NCBI GenBank assembly: GCA_029938115.1
Contig: JAPYOP010000003.1
Span: 61,506 to 125,505, forward strand
Source of the DNA: Colwellia sp.
GTDB taxonomy: Bacteria; Pseudomonadota; Gammaproteobacteria; Enterobacterales; Alteromonadaceae
Length of the DNA: 64,000 bases
Direction of reading: 5' to 3'
In this document: positions 15,788 to 24,759 of the stretch, piece after piece
How the letters are laid out: every line of letters begins with the position of its first letter
How positions within the stretch are numbered: the first letter of the stretch is position 1
The notes under the pieces: generated by a model
Told to the model about the DNA's origin: nothing
Seen by the model: the letters and a program-made list of their open reading frames with translations, nothing else
The model's database searches: none
Position numbers and translations under genes: made by a program

Positions 15788-16798
15788 TTAGCGTTTATTT
15801 GTGTGCCAGTTTACGTCTTTCTCGTATTGCGTTAGTTGATCTTCAACACCCAATGTTAAGGCAAATAGTGCCATTCTTACTAAAACACCATTTTGTGCTT
15901 GTCTAAAAATAGCCAAACTATCTAGATCATTCAAGTCGGTATCTAATTCATTGGCTTCAGGGCGAGAATCCCTTGGAAGCGGGTGCATAATCACGGTGTT
16001 TTCACGGCAATACTGCTGATAAATACTTTTGTTTAAACTGAAATGACCACGATATAGGTCGGCTTCGTCTCTACTCGCAAAACGTTCTTGCTGAATGCGA
16101 GTTTGGTAAATAACATCGCAAGATAAATTACCTGCCATGGTATCAGTAATAATTACTTGGTGACCTGCATCTTCCAGTGTTGAAATAACACTATCAGGCA
16201 TTTGCAATGCAGTTGGAGATACCATGGTTACTTTCACATTATTATAAAGGCTAAGTAGCTTTGAAAGTGAATGTACCGTACGGCCATGCTTTAAGTCACC
16301 CATTAGCACGATATCAAGATTATCTAAGCCTTTTTGATAATGCATCATTTCAGACTGTATGGTGAATAAGTCTAACAAGGCTTGTGTTGGATGCTCGTTG
16401 GCACCATCACCCCCATTAATTACAGGCACTGTACTGCCTTTTGCAAACTTATCCACTGAATGCATTGATGGATGGCGCATGGCAATAACATCAGAGTAAC
16501 CGCTAATAACTTGTGCAGTATCAAATAAGGATTCACCTTTACTTAATGATGAATTTTCTTGACCAACAGTTTCACGAACATAGCCACCTAATAAATTGAA
16601 AGCAGTACCAAAACTAACACGTGTTCGAGTGCTAGGTTCAAAAAACAGGTTACTTAGAATTGCACCTTCAAGCACAGTGCAACGTTTTTGACGAGCTGCA
16701 TAGGGAGCCATATGCGCTGAAACATCTAATATTCTTGCAATAGCATCGCGATCAAACTGAGATACTGAGAGGATATTGCTACCTTGAAATTTCATCAT
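15788..16798 (-). CDS. pyrB: aspartate carbamoyltransferase catalytic subunit
   Basis: A 336-residue enzyme for the first committed step of pyrimidine synthesis. Carbamoyl-phosphate binding residues are visible in FFEPSTRTR (52-60), HPTQALLDL (136-144) and MHPLPRDSRPE (271-281). No pyrI regulatory subunit lies beside it, in contrast to the enterobacterial pyrBI operon. The sequence has the slightly longer, stand-alone type seen in Shewanella-like bacteria, so allosteric control by nucleotides may differ. Start is one of two adjacent ATG codons. No attenuator was recognised upstream. Confidence 0.93.
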   Translation of the reverse strand: MMKFQGSNILSVSQFDRDAIARILDVSAHMAPYAARQKRCTVLEGAILSNLFFEPSTRTRVSFGTAFNLLGGYVRETVGQENSSLSKGESLFDTAQVISGYSDVIAMRHPSMHSVDKFAKGSTVPVINGGDGANEHPTQALLDLFTIQSEMMHYQKGLDNLDIVLMGDLKHGRTVHSLSKLLSLYNNVKVTMVSPTALQMPDSVISTLEDAGHQVIITDTMAGNLSCDVIYQTRIQQERFASRDEADLYRGHFSLNKSIYQQYCRENTVIMHPLPRDSRPEANELDTDLNDLDSLAIFRQAQNGVLVRMALFALTLGVEDQLTQYEKDVNWHTNKR

Positions 16799-17060
16799 TT
16801 AGATAAATGCCGCAGTTAATAAAGCACGAAAAATTTGCGGAAATATAGCATAAACTTAAGGTTTTTAGAATGATAAAAGTAAGTTTTAATTTGCAGGGGA
16901 GTTCAGGATAAAGCGAAACTAAGCATCATTGTTATTTCTTTATTTATATATATATGTTGAAAATTCCTTATATTCACCAATATGTGTAAATATTCATCTC
17001 GTTATTCTTGATATGATAGCTGAGAATTCGCTGTGAAATCATTACTTAAAAGGAAAAGCT

Positions 17061-17768
17061 ATGAAGCTTAATGAAAAAATAAAACAACTTAGAAACAGCG
17101 CTAGTTTAACTCAACCGGAGCTCGCGCAAGCGGCAGGTATTGAACAATCATACTTATCAAAATTAGAAAATGACAAAGGCTCACCTTCATTTGAAGTGAT
17201 TAGTAAATTAGCTGCAGCGTTATCTATAGATGCGATGTCGTTAATTGAAAGTTTAGACGAAAGTTATATCAAAGAAAGCTTAGCGCATATTCCAGAGATT
17301 GCAGCCAAAGCAACAGAAATTCGAATAACTAAACAACAAAAAGAAAAGCGGTTATATGTTCAAGCTGCCTTTATGATTGTGTTCGGTATTGCTACGGTAT
17401 TATTAGGTGGCTCTAAAGCTGTTTTTTCAAACTATACTTATGAATATTATTCTTTTGGCGTGCTTAAAGAAGGAGAACCTTTAGGACAATTTACCACCAG
17501 ACATTTAATGGTCATTGGTGAATCACCTCAAGAAAGAGAAAAGCGTCTGATTGGTAACAGAGATCGAATTGATGAGGTACATCTTGTTATGCCTGACTAT
17601 TTAGGTGAACAATTTGTACAAAGTGTTGCTGATGGCCGAAGAATATATCGTTTAGAAAATACAATCAAAGCTAGTCATCATTATAATGATTTGGTTTTAG
17701 TTCTTGGTGTTATCTTTATTATGCTAGGTGGCTTTACCATGCATTATGTTTATCGTTTTAAACGTTAA
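17061..17768 (+). CDS. membrane-anchored XRE-family transcriptional regulator
   Basis: A 235-residue protein with an N-terminal Cro/CI helix-turn-helix (residues 3-60; LTQPELAQAAGIEQSYLSKLENDKGSPS is the recognition part). Unusually it continues with two membrane segments, about 98-118 and 209-230, enclosing a 90-residue domain (containing PDYLGEQFVQSV) that would lie in the periplasm. It may sense an envelope signal and regulate genes from the membrane, though no target is known. The start follows an AAGGAAAAG Shine-Dalgarno site. It is divergent from pyrB. Confidence 0.75.
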   Translation: MKLNEKIKQLRNSASLTQPELAQAAGIEQSYLSKLENDKGSPSFEVISKLAAALSIDAMSLIESLDESYIKESLAHIPEIAAKATEIRITKQQKEKRLYVQAAFMIVFGIATVLLGGSKAVFSNYTYEYYSFGVLKEGEPLGQFTTRHLMVIGESPQEREKRLIGNRDRIDEVHLVMPDYLGEQFVQSVADGRRIYRLENTIKASHHYNDLVLVLGVIFIMLGGFTMHYVYRFKR

Positions 17769-17839
17769 CCCAAATATACTAATAAAACCACACGGTTATA
17801 TAGGCAACTCAGGACTCAGGATTAAATTATAAATATACT

Positions 17840-17893
17840 CTTTGTAGGTTGTACTAAGTTCGACAAAAGGGCAATAAATTACCCCCTACAAAG
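17840..17893. repeat. hairpin repeat with CTTTGTAGG / CCTACAAAG ends
   Basis: The arms at 17840-17848 and 17885-17893 are perfect complements. The interior CAATAAATTAC followed by CCCCTACAA recurs, with small changes, at about 42037-42056 upstream of mshF. The element lies between the convergent XRE gene and hemJ and belongs to the dispersed repeats seen across the window. Confidence 0.6.
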
Positions 17894-17934
17894 GTTATGA
17901 TGCTTTTCCTGAGCTAAGAGCATAGGCGCGTAAA

Positions 17935-18387
17935 CTAAGTAAATAGCGGTTTAACATAGGCCAAAATAATTATTACAAATAACACGAGCACGGGAATTTC
18001 GTTAAAAATTCGATAAAATTTCCCTGAACGAGTGTTTTTGTTTTGTTGAAAAACGTTAACTAATTTGAAACAGTAGCCGTGGTATACCAGTAGAAAAACA
18101 ACTAGGGTTAGTTTTATATGTAACCATTTAGCCGCAACAAACCAAGCACGACCATATGCGAAAATTAGCATTAAGCCCAGTAGTATAGTTAATACAGCAA
18201 AAGGTGTGATGAAGTAGAGTAAACGCTTTTCCATGCCTTTTAATTGTTGTGCTACTTCCACTGAGCTAGTTTCAGCATGATTAACAAATAAGCGTGGCAA
18301 GTAAAATATTCCAGCAAACCACGCCACCATGAAAATCACATGAAAGGCTTTAAACCATAAAATATTGTTTATTAAAAAATCATTCAT
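17935..18387 (-). CDS. hemJ: protoporphyrinogen IX oxidase HemJ
   Basis: A small integral membrane protein with four hydrophobic segments, which oxidises protoporphyrinogen IX to protoporphyrin IX in haem synthesis. The opening NNILWFKAFHVIFMVAWFAG and the following FYLPRLFVNHAE are the diagnostic HemJ (formerly UPF0093) signature, with a conserved His that binds haem. A second conserved stretch is WLHIKLTLVVFLLVYHGYC. The ATG at 18387 is chosen for its upstream GAAGGGA site. It gives 150 residues and overlaps the ClC gene stop by 8 bp, so the two genes are coupled. An earlier ATG at 18405 would overlap more. Confidence 0.9.
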   Translation of the reverse strand: MNDFLINNILWFKAFHVIFMVAWFAGIFYLPRLFVNHAETSSVEVAQQLKGMEKRLLYFITPFAVLTILLGLMLIFAYGRAWFVAAKWLHIKLTLVVFLLVYHGYCFKLVNVFQQNKNTRSGKFYRIFNEIPVLVLFVIIILAYVKPLFT

Positions 18388-20212
18388 TATTTGATTTCCC
18401 TTCAATTACACATGGACGTGCTGGTACTTCAGTTGGCAATACACCTTTGATGAGTTTGCCATTAACCAAATACTGTCTAATTTGCTCGAATGTAACCATA
18501 CCGATGATGTCATCCATATTATCCTGATAGATATAAACGCCACCACAACGATCATTAACAAGGGTTAAATATGCTTCCGCCAATGTTGCCTGATGAGATA
18601 ACGGATGAAGCTTATGCAAATTCATTTTCTCTGATATTTGATACTCAATTACTATTTCTTCTGATGAGACGTTCTTCTTCTGTTGCTCATGCACTAAAGG
18701 AATATTTTCATTGAACTCAGCCCAGTAATAATCAACTTGTTCAATAAGTTGTTTATTCTTCATTACTCTTTTTATGGTTTTATTAACCACAGGTGTTTTG
18801 ATATCGCTTGTCACGATAATGCCTGCAATAGTTGATTCAGAGGCCCGCTCTAATAGCTCAATCTTTTTAATCATCAAAGCTAAAACGCCAATTTTTTGCA
18901 ATGTTTTTTCTATTGGAGGTGTACGATACGGCAAACCTTGCACATCAAGTTGCATGGTAAATACAGAGCGGTTTTTAAATAGCTGTCCTGAAATAATGCT
19001 AGCAACGGTGATGACTATCATCGCAGGTAGTATTAATTCTAATTGTCCTGACAATTCCACTACGGCTAGTAATGCCGCGAGTGGAGCATTTAAACTTGCC
19101 GCCATAAAACCGGCCATACCCATTAAAATAAAATCGTTACCTAAATGCTCTCCAGGAAGTAATTGCATTACTAAAGCGCCCCCCAATGCACCTGCAATAG
19201 CGCCAATACCTATAATGGGCCCGATTATTCCTCCGGGAATACCTAAGCCAAGGGCAAAAGTGGTCATTAAAAATTTTGCTACTAGTAGACTAAGTAAAAA
19301 GCCAATATGCCAATTGTTAGACAGTGAAACATCAATGGCGCCGCTGCCAACACCCATAGCGCCGGGAATTAGGTAGCCTAAACTACCCGTGATCATTGCA
19401 GCTAACATAAGTCTAGGCACTATATGAAGCTTTGTGCTGTGACTAATAACGGTTACTAAAGTCTTATTAAAAGCGGCGGCCAGCGTGCCAAGTAAAATAC
19501 CCAACATAATTAAAGGGATGTAATGCTGTGGAATAAGTTCTATTTTATGAAAGTATTCAAAATTATGGGATACATCAAAAATATTTCGCGTAACCAAAGA
19601 GCCGACTAACGAGGCTAGCATGACAGGAATAAAAATATGAATTTTATATTCGCGCATGATCACTTCCATTACAAATAGTACGGCTGCAATAGGTGTATTG
19701 AAGGTTGCCGCTATGCCCGCAGCAATTCCGCAAGCGCATAACGTGCGAATACTGTTATGGGGTAATTTTAGTAAACTACCGATATAACTACTAGCGGCCG
19801 CACCTAAATGTACCGCAGGACCTTCTCGGCCGACAGAAAAACCTGATGCAAGCGCTACTGCACTGCCAAAAAATTGATTTAAAGTGTTTTTTAAAGGAAT
19901 AATGCCGTGGGCAATTTTTAATCGGTGTAGTACAAAAGGAATGCCTGTTCTTAAATATTTATAACCAGTTAGCCAAGCAAACAATAAAATAACGATTGAG
20001 CCTATGATAGGTAAATCAAAACGACTTACCCCATCTAAGGTGTTATAGTTATCACGCTCAATTAAATAAAGTTGCTGGATCTCTTCAATAGTTAAGGTAA
20101 ATAAAACTACTAATAATGCTGATGCAAAGCCGCCTACTATAGCAAGTATGCAAATTTGCCATGAAGTTTTGGGTAAGGCTAAATGTTTTCTTATTGTGCT
20201 AATATAGCTCAT
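18380..20212 (-). CDS. ClC-family chloride channel/transporter with CBS domains
   Basis: A 610-residue membrane protein. About ten or more hydrophobic helices occupy residues 18-420. The selectivity and gating motifs are present: GREGPAVHLG at 128-137 with gating Glu130, and GLGIPGGIIGP in the second half. The C-terminal 180 residues are soluble and contain at least one CBS domain (residues about 548-600, ending IIGMVTFEQIRQYL) and probably a divergent first one. Relatives with CBS domains exchange chloride for protons or conduct chloride, and bind nucleotides. Co-transcription with hemJ is shown by overlap, but no functional link is known. Confidence 0.88.
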   Translation of the reverse strand: MSYISTIRKHLALPKTSWQICILAIVGGFASALLVVLFTLTIEEIQQLYLIERDNYNTLDGVSRFDLPIIGSIVILLFAWLTGYKYLRTGIPFVLHRLKIAHGIIPLKNTLNQFFGSAVALASGFSVGREGPAVHLGAAASSYIGSLLKLPHNSIRTLCACGIAAGIAATFNTPIAAVLFVMEVIMREYKIHIFIPVMLASLVGSLVTRNIFDVSHNFEYFHKIELIPQHYIPLIMLGILLGTLAAAFNKTLVTVISHSTKLHIVPRLMLAAMITGSLGYLIPGAMGVGSGAIDVSLSNNWHIGFLLSLLVAKFLMTTFALGLGIPGGIIGPIIGIGAIAGALGGALVMQLLPGEHLGNDFILMGMAGFMAASLNAPLAALLAVVELSGQLELILPAMIVITVASIISGQLFKNRSVFTMQLDVQGLPYRTPPIEKTLQKIGVLALMIKKIELLERASESTIAGIIVTSDIKTPVVNKTIKRVMKNKQLIEQVDYYWAEFNENIPLVHEQQKKNVSSEEIVIEYQISEKMNLHKLHPLSHQATLAEAYLTLVNDRCGGVYIYQDNMDDIIGMVTFEQIRQYLVNGKLIKGVLPTEVPARPCVIEGKSNNE

Positions 20213-20278
20213 TATCAGTAACTAAGTTTATTGATGTAATTTAATTTTTATTCTCTATAAGGTCATTATACGTTACAA

Positions 20279-20995
20279 ATGAATTGGTTAGCAAAAATAA
20301 ATCTCACTGTAGTAACGGAACGCTTAGGGCCGTTTAAATCGGCACTTTTCTTACTTACATTAATCGTTCTTTGTTTATTTGTAGGGTACAGGATTGGTAA
20401 TTTTTATCATAATTTTCAAAATACTACACTAGAACAGCAGAAGTCTCGTCTTGAAGGACTATATAAACAGCAAGCTGATCAAGTTGAACGTATTCATACT
20501 TTAGAAGTTGAGTTAGCAGTAGAACAGTTAGCCAGTCAAAATGCCCAATCAACATTGAAGAAAATGTCCATAGAACATTATCAGGTTAAGAAGGAGCTCG
20601 CTTTTTATGAAAAAGTGATGGCACCTGAAAAAGAAGCGAATGGCTTAGTTATTGATAATATTAAGCTAACGGCAAGTCAAAGCCCTAATCATTACAACTT
20701 TCAAGTTATTTTAGTGCAGCAACAGTTAAAAAAACGTTATGCTAATGGTTATGTTGATTTGGTTGTCATAGGAAGTTTAGATAATAAGCCGAGTCAGTTA
20801 AAGTTAACCAATATATCATCAGTTTCTAGAAAAGAGCTCTCATTTAGTTTCAAATATTTTCAGGTTATTGAAGGGAGTTTTACCTTACCAGGTAATTTTG
20901 CACCTGAAAAAATCCAATTGTCTGCAATATTGACAAAGAGTAAATGGCAAAAATATCAAAAGCTTAATAAGACACTAGCTTGGGTTATAGAATAA
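20279..20995 (+). CDS. DUF6776-family membrane-anchored coiled-coil protein
   Basis: A 238-residue protein of unknown function. Residues 19-40 form a single membrane helix, with GYRIGNFYHNF after it. Residues about 50-115 are a charged coiled coil, and the C-terminal 120 residues form a beta-rich domain (YANGYVDLVVIGSLDNKPSQL and FKYFQVIEGSFTLPGNFAPEKIQ). This architecture is the DUF6776 pattern found next to erpA in related gammaproteobacteria, an assignment from memory. It is probably an inner membrane protein facing the periplasm. erpA follows on the same strand after 90 bp. Confidence 0.7.
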   Translation: MNWLAKINLTVVTERLGPFKSALFLLTLIVLCLFVGYRIGNFYHNFQNTTLEQQKSRLEGLYKQQADQVERIHTLEVELAVEQLASQNAQSTLKKMSIEHYQVKKELAFYEKVMAPEKEANGLVIDNIKLTASQSPNHYNFQVILVQQQLKKRYANGYVDLVVIGSLDNKPSQLKLTNISSVSRKELSFSFKYFQVIEGSFTLPGNFAPEKIQLSAILTKSKWQKYQKLNKTLAWVIE

Positions 20996-21085
20996 TAAAA
21001 CAATAATACTTGATTAAATTAGTCAGGTTTAAGATAATTGCCGCGATTTTAAAGTTTATCCCCTTATTAGTAAAAGTAGAGCTCC

Positions 21086-21439
21086 ATGTCTGATCCTATC
21101 TCAACCCCAGAATTACCCATTAAATTTACCGATGCAGCGGCGAAGAAAGTATTGTCTTTGATCACTGAAGAAGAAAATCCTGAGTTAAAGCTTAGAGTTT
21201 ATGTTACCGGAGGTGGTTGTTCTGGTTTTCAATACGGTTTTACTTTTGACGAAAAAATAAATGATGGTGATATGACTATAGTAAAGCAAGGCGTAACTAT
21301 GGTGATAGACCCTATGAGTTTACAATACTTAGTTGATGGCGAAGTTGATTACCTTGAAAGTTTAGAAGGCAGTCGTTTTGTTGTTAACAACCCAAATGCA
21401 ACCACAACCTGTGGCTGTGGCTCATCTTTTTCTATTTGA
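21086..21439 (+). CDS. erpA: iron-sulfur cluster insertion protein ErpA
   Basis: A 117-residue A-type carrier that transfers [4Fe-4S] or [2Fe-2S] clusters to apo-enzymes. The three conserved cysteines are Cys45 ([11 protein letters not shown]) and Cys109, Cys111 (TTCGCGSSF). Length and the [12 protein letters not shown] opening match ErpA rather than IscA or SufA. The gene is essential for isoprenoid synthesis in relatives. It would also supply clusters to MoaA, though that is only an inference. It is followed by hairpins that end transcription against the convergent GGDEF gene. Confidence 0.93.
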   Translation: MSDPISTPELPIKFTDAAAKKVLSLITEEENPELKLRVYVTGGGCSGFQYGFTFDEKINDGDMTIVKQGVTMVIDPMSLQYLVDGEVDYLESLEGSRFVVNNPNATTTCGCGSSFSI

Positions 21440-21450
21440 TTTTTAGCCAG

Positions 21451-21504
21451 CCTCGACAAAAAGAACTTTGTTGAGGTAAACAATTTATAACTCAGCTCTG
21501 AGTT
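21451..21504. terminator. two hairpins between the convergent erpA and GGDEF genes
   Basis: The first stem is CCTCGACAAA (21451-21460) with TTTGTTGAGG (21467-21476), one G-T pair. The second is a perfect AACTCAG/CTGAGTT stem (21489-21504) with a two-base loop. The lack of long T-runs makes these moderate terminator candidates for either strand. Confidence 0.5.
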
Positions 21505-21535
21505 ATTTGCCTAGAGAGCTAATTTTATTCGTAGA

Positions 21536-22576
21536 TTAAACCGTTACCCCTGTTTTTTTATGTAAATATAATTGTTCATCAGCTTGTTTTAAAAGCTCTT
21601 CCATCGTTTTATTACCATCACTCGCCGCTGCACCACAACTGATTGTAATGGGTAAGTGATTACCTTGATAAGGCATAGGATTGTTTTGAAAAAACTCAGT
21701 TAACCGCTTACAAGCTAAGAGTGCTTCTTGGTAGGTCTGACTTGCTAAGGTGATAACAAACTCATCACCTGCATAGCGAAAGCATCTATCGTTTTCACGA
21801 ATTAGCTCTTGCAGTTGTGTTGCCACATAAGTGAGTACTTTGTCGCCACAGTCATGGCCGTAAGTATCATTAATTTGTTTGAATTTATTACAATCAATAA
21901 AAAGCAAAGAGAAAGGTACATTGTAACGGCGTTGGCGAATTAGCTCTTCATTAATCGACGACTCCATCAATCGACGATTGGCAACACCCGTTAACCTATC
22001 GTAATGAGCCATGTATTCAAGCTGCTCTCTAATCAAAGCATTAGATAAACATAAGCTTACTTTTACGGCAAGTTGCTCTAAATGCAAAGTACCTAAATCA
22101 GGTTGAAATCGTTCCTTATTATTATCGGTAAATAGCAAACTCCCAAACAATTTATCTTCTATTATTAAAGGAATTAACGCTGCCGATTTTGCTTTGGCCA
22201 TAAAGCTTGCAGGTATAATCGTTTGGATATCTACAATGTGATTAGTTAAAAAGGGTTTTCTGTTGGGATGTAACTTTTGCAGCTGCTCAAGAGCAATATT
22301 TTTGCTATTTTTTTGATGCCAATTTGATTGCATATTACCGCTAAGTAAATAGCTGATAGGTGTCGGCTCAGCCAGTAATAAACAAATACCACTTAAGCTA
22401 AATTTTTCTTTAATTGAAGAAAGTAATTTCTGCAGTAATTCTTGGCTAGTTTTACATGTTAATATTTGTGTTTCAATATCAAATAATTTTTGGGCTATTT
22501 CAGCATTGGCTCGTGAATTTTCAATAACATTCGTTAATTTTTGCTCTAATTCGTCAGTGGATTCAGACATATGCAT
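21536..22576 (-). CDS. GAF-GGDEF diguanylate cyclase
   Basis: A 346-residue soluble cyclic di-GMP synthase. Residues about 30-180 form a GAF-like sensor (ALIPLIIEDKLFGSLLFTDN is the core), preceded by a coiled coil. The GGDEF domain spans about 185-343, with the active-site motif in the AGDEF variant (269-273), which is still catalytic in many family members. The inhibitory I-site REND at 260-263 lies exactly five residues upstream, so product feedback is expected. The start may be M1 or M3. It is followed after 78 bp, on the same strand, by the HD-GYP gene's end, so the two lie in tandem. Confidence 0.87.
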   Translation of the reverse strand: MHMSESTDELEQKLTNVIENSRANAEIAQKLFDIETQILTCKTSQELLQKLLSSIKEKFSLSGICLLLAEPTPISYLLSGNMQSNWHQKNSKNIALEQLQKLHPNRKPFLTNHIVDIQTIIPASFMAKAKSAALIPLIIEDKLFGSLLFTDNNKERFQPDLGTLHLEQLAVKVSLCLSNALIREQLEYMAHYDRLTGVANRRLMESSINEELIRQRRYNVPFSLLFIDCNKFKQINDTYGHDCGDKVLTYVATQLQELIRENDRCFRYAGDEFVITLASQTYQEALLACKRLTEFFQNNPMPYQGNHLPITISCGAAASDGNKTMEELLKQADEQLYLHKKTGVTV

Positions 22577-22654
22577 ACCTGTTTTATTAGTTTTTTGAAT
22601 TAGGGGGCATTGACATATTGGATTGTTTTTTATGCATAGGCAAGTAAATTAGCA

Positions 22655-23806
22655 CTAACCATCCATTAGTAGCATTTCAACAATTGTATTCATATCTAGA
22701 TCGAACTCTTCAGCCCTTACAGCCTTGACAATAAAGTCTTCAGTTTCAGTTAAATCGATGTTTTGAGTATTGAGGTATTGATTTAGCTTAACACTATAAA
22801 AAGAGCGTACTTTAGGGTTGGTAGGGTCGTTCTCGTTTCGTTGCTCAACTATGGCAAGTTTTCGAGATTCTAGCTGCACAAGTGAGCCGATTGGAAATAC
22901 GCCAATACATTGAATAAACTGATCAACCAAATTAGTATCGAGATGGTTGCATTTAGCCAATTCTCGTAAAATTGAAAAAGCCTTGTTGTGAGGAAAGCCA
23001 TCTTTGTAGCAACGGTTTGCCGTTAACGCATCAAAAATATCACAAATGGCAATCATACGGCCGTATTTGTGAATATTTTTACCTTCAACTTGAAATGGAT
23101 AACCTTCGCCATTTAATTTTTCATGGTGTAGGGCGGCAATTTCCAAACTGAGTTTGCTAATTCCTGGCGTTTTTTTAATGATATCAATCGAATGATTTGC
23201 ATGCGTTTTCATCGTGGTAAACTCCTCATCAGTGAGCTTACCGGGTTTATTTAAAATCGCATCAGGAATTTTTATTTTTCCAATATCATGCAAAAAAGCG
23301 CCTACGCTAAGATTTTGCACAACTTTTTTACTCATTTTTAAGTGATGGGCAAAAATAGTTATATAAACCGATACTGAGACAGAATGCTCTAATAAATATT
23401 CATCCTTCTCTCTAATATTTACCATGCATGCTAAAGAGTCAGGACTATTAAAAATAGCATCAACGGCTTTGTTGGTCACTTCTACTACAGGTTTTAAATC
23501 AATTGTGGCACCACTTAAGGCATTAGATAAAAGCTCCTTTTGAATTGCTTTAGACTCGTTGAATATTGCTTTTGCTTGTTTAACTTCAGCTGCAATTTCA
23601 GCTTTGCTTTTATTTTTACTCTCCTGAGCAAGAGTCTTAGTGTCATCAATAAATACAGAGATAACACCCTTGTTTTTAAGATAATTAATGACCTTATTAC
23701 TTTTAATATGACCAGGAGCACTTAATGAGAAAGTCCCTTTTTGCTTAGCAATCTCAGTAACGTAATGACCTATATTTAACTCAGTAAGTTGCTTTTCTAC
23801 AATCAT
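22655..23806 (-). CDS. HD-GYP cyclic di-GMP phosphodiesterase with N-terminal DUF3391-like domain
   Basis: A 383-residue enzyme predicted to break down cyclic di-GMP. Residues 1-100 form a DUF3391-like region followed by a helical linker. The HD-GYP domain is at about 130-300: the metal motif HDIGKIKIPD has His173-Asp174, and HHEKLNGEGYP (227-237) carries the GYP tail. In the usual HHExxDGxGYP the aspartate is replaced here by Asn232, a mild deviation. It lies upstream of the GAF-GGDEF gene on the same strand, a pairing of opposing activities, and is divergent from motX. Confidence 0.87.
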   Translation of the reverse strand: MIVEKQLTELNIGHYVTEIAKQKGTFSLSAPGHIKSNKVINYLKNKGVISVFIDDTKTLAQESKNKSKAEIAAEVKQAKAIFNESKAIQKELLSNALSGATIDLKPVVEVTNKAVDAIFNSPDSLACMVNIREKDEYLLEHSVSVSVYITIFAHHLKMSKKVVQNLSVGAFLHDIGKIKIPDAILNKPGKLTDEEFTTMKTHANHSIDIIKKTPGISKLSLEIAALHHEKLNGEGYPFQVEGKNIHKYGRMIAICDIFDALTANRCYKDGFPHNKAFSILRELAKCNHLDTNLVDQFIQCIGVFPIGSLVQLESRKLAIVEQRNENDPTNPKVRSFYSVKLNQYLNTQNIDLTETEDFIVKAVRAEEFDLDMNTIVEMLLMDG

Positions 23807-24003
23807 TTAGTTTAAGACCACCTTTACAGCGCTATTATCTATTAATTGATACTAGCTAGTTTTACATGATTACACAATTATATGCTTGTACAAAATTGTA
23901 CTTAAAAGTAGTTGATGTTGGTCTTTTTATTGCATGTTTTTTTCAGTTAGAATGCTTTATCAACTTCTTTTTATCTCATAGTGGGTATTATGAGGCGTCG
24001 TTC

Positions 24004-24030
24004 TTTAGTTTTACAATGATCTGTCGATAT
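24004..24030 (+). promoter_or_regulatory. sigma-28 (FliA)-like promoter of motX
   Basis: TTTAGTTT (24004-24011), an 11-nt spacer, and GTCGATAT (24023-24030) match the FliA consensus TAAAGTTT-N11-GCCGATAA at 6 of 8 positions in each half with exact spacing. It lies 34 bp before the motX start. Relatives express motX as a late, FliA-dependent flagellar gene, so the match is biologically sensible. Confidence 0.6.
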
Positions 24031-24064
24031 AATAACTGGAAGTAACTTTTAGGTTGGAATATAC

Positions 24065-24682
24065 ATGCGTGCTTTATTAATACTGGTTATTATTTGCTTT
24101 ACCCCTGCAGTATGTGGGCAAAACTTAACTGCCGTACAAATCTATACCGATGATCAATTACTTAGTTTAATTAAAGAAAACAAACATTTAAGTCAGGTAG
24201 TGTTAGATGAGTGTCAGCTAGTACAAGATATTGAAGTGCGCGCGCTTAAAGCTAAAATGCCCTCTTATCAATTTTTGTGGGGCGATATGTTGGCTTATGG
24301 GGTTTGTGTCAAAAAAGATATTGAATTAGGTTTGCATTATATGCGTTTGGCAGCCGATCAAGGTTTAGTTGAAAGCCTTGAACAAATGGGACGCTATTAC
24401 CATGTAGGTAAATTTATGCAAGCGGACATTGAACAGGCCGTTGTGTTTTTAAAAGCTGCCGCCTCTATGAATAATCTTGCCGCTCAAATGCGTTTAGCAA
24501 CTATTTATCAACAAGGCCATGGTAGCCCGTTAGATTACCCTGAGCTTTATTCTCAACTTCATCATGCAATAACTGACGATAAAGCCACTTATAAAAAAAT
24601 CAATAAGTTGAAAAATCAATTAGCATTAAAAATGCCCGGACATGTAATTGCTGCGGCTAAAAGAGCTGATTATACAAATTAA
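24065..24682 (+). CDS. motX: sodium-type polar flagellar motor protein MotX
   Basis: A 205-residue periplasmic protein that with MotY forms the T-ring holding the PomAB sodium stators. A signal peptide covers residues 1-18 (cleavage near CG-QN). The sequence YTDDQLLSLIKENKHL, then DECQLVQDIEVRAL, QFLWGDMLAYGVCVKKDIELG and GSPLDYPELYSQLHHAI follows Vibrio MotX closely, including its Sel1-like repeats and two cysteines (DECQ, GVCV) that form a disulfide. This implies a sodium-driven polar flagellum encoded elsewhere. It is read from the sigma-28-like site, and rnr starts 77 bp downstream, as in related genera. Confidence 0.88.
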   Translation: MRALLILVIICFTPAVCGQNLTAVQIYTDDQLLSLIKENKHLSQVVLDECQLVQDIEVRALKAKMPSYQFLWGDMLAYGVCVKKDIELGLHYMRLAADQGLVESLEQMGRYYHVGKFMQADIEQAVVFLKAAASMNNLAAQMRLATIYQQGHGSPLDYPELYSQLHHAITDDKATYKKINKLKNQLALKMPGHVIAAAKRADYTN

Positions 24683-24759
24683 CTTTCACTACTTTAGTTT
24701 GTGATATACTTGTTTTAAATAAATTCTTATTATTAATTCATTACAAGTAATCCATTATT

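Noticed and set aside
15788..16798. pyrBI operon with a regulatory subunit
   Set aside because: No pyrI-like ORF with zinc cysteines is present on either side of pyrB.
18774..19376. 200-codon plus-strand open frame inside the ClC gene
   Set aside because: Codon-biased antisense frame; the minus-strand ClC protein is intact and has clear motifs.
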